In this document: one piece after another, positions 12,526 through 12,599 of the stretch | How positions within the stretch are numbered: position 1 is the stretch's first letter | Layout: each line of letters begins with the position of its first letter | NCBI GenBank assembly: GCA_964492555.1 | Contig: CAZBKQ010000065.1 | Span: forward strand, 1 to 12,599 | DNA length: 12,599 nt | Direction: 5' to 3' | DNA from: GCA-2709075 sp964492555 | GTDB taxonomy: Bacteria; Pseudomonadota; Alphaproteobacteria; MPNO01; UBA2964 | Made by a program: the position numbers and the translations under genes | The notes under the pieces: generated by a model | Told to the model about the DNA's origin: nothing | Database searches by the model: none | The model's input: only the letters and a program-made list of their open reading frames with translations

Positions 12526-12599
12526 TCAGAACGCGCCTGAAAAGCGCGGCTGGCTCTGGGTTTCGCCATAACGCCGGAACATCAGGTTGAAGGCGATGC
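12526..12599 (-). CDS. Partial 3' end of a leftward gene at right edge
   Basis: On the minus strand a frame entering from the right edge reads IAFNLMFRRYGETQSQPRFS then GAF and stops at 12528-12526. The other two minus-strand frames give a stop in this stretch or run on through the tRNA. A terminal phenylalanine after aromatic/basic strands is seen in outer-membrane beta-barrels, but 24 residues are too few to assign a family. Convergence with the tRNA and operon is consistent with a gene end here. Confidence 0.4.
   Translation of the reverse strand, partial: IAFNLMFRRYGETQSQPRFSGAF

Noticed and set aside
1..12599. Search for CRISPR arrays, insertion sequences, transposases, integrases, toxin-antitoxin pairs
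   Set aside because: No spaced direct repeats, terminal inverted repeats or matching protein motifs were seen. Nearly every base is assigned to core genes.

Overview
The window is a stretch of housekeeping chromosome from an alphaproteobacterium. It is GC-rich by eye, with dense gene packing. The lineage call rests on gene order: hemC-hemD-Mic60-like (mitofilin)-hemY diverging from tsaD-gpsA, and rsmB-htpX beside a small SdhAF4/DUF1674 gene, are arrangements typical of Alphaproteobacteria. A run of exactly 100 N at 1760-1859 shows that this is a draft assembly. I see no mobile element, CRISPR array, phage gene or defence island.

Layout. Positions 1-82 hold the start of a leftward gene that runs off the window; it is probably a small membrane protein with an SxtJ-like N-terminus. 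Positions 165-2257 carry rsmB and htpX on the minus strand, with htpX interrupted by the gap. At 2258-2363 is a divergent promoter region with two back-to-back RpoH-like (heat-shock sigma) promoter candidates. It is followed by a 52-codon sdhAF4-type gene on the plus strand (2364-2522). A hairpin separates that gene from the convergent acs gene (acetyl-CoA synthetase, 2570-4501, minus). Diverging from acs is a small two- or three-helix membrane protein of unknown function (4611-4865, plus). Its stop codon directly abuts the stop of a leftward group running tsaD (6854-7888), gpsA (5701-6708), an EVE-domain protein (5237-5650) and a Rieske 2Fe-2S protein (4866-5276). To the right, hemC, hemD, a Mic60/mitofilin-like protein and a HemY-like protein form a compact rightward operon (7974-12410). 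The genes there overlap or lie 3 nt apart. A tRNA-Thr(CGT) gene follows only 15 nt downstream (12426-12501). The right edge (12526-12599) probably holds the 3' end of a leftward gene.

How the genes fit together. hemC and hemD make uroporphyrinogen III from porphobilinogen. The Mic60-like and HemY-like proteins are inner-membrane proteins encoded in the same transcript; their link to tetrapyrrole metabolism is known mainly from gene order. tsaD makes the t6A modification of ANN-decoding tRNAs, a set that includes tRNA-Thr. rsmB methylates 16S rRNA. acs and sdhAF4 belong to central carbon metabolism and respiration, and gpsA supplies glycerol-3-phosphate for phospholipids. The most useful non-routine observations are the paired heat-shock-like promoters sharing a palindromic core, the possibly leaderless divergent tsaD and hemC starts, the repeat structure in the Mic60-like coiled coil, the HemY-attached zinc ribbon, and the gap that removes the HtpX active site. 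I found no convincing new multi-gene system.
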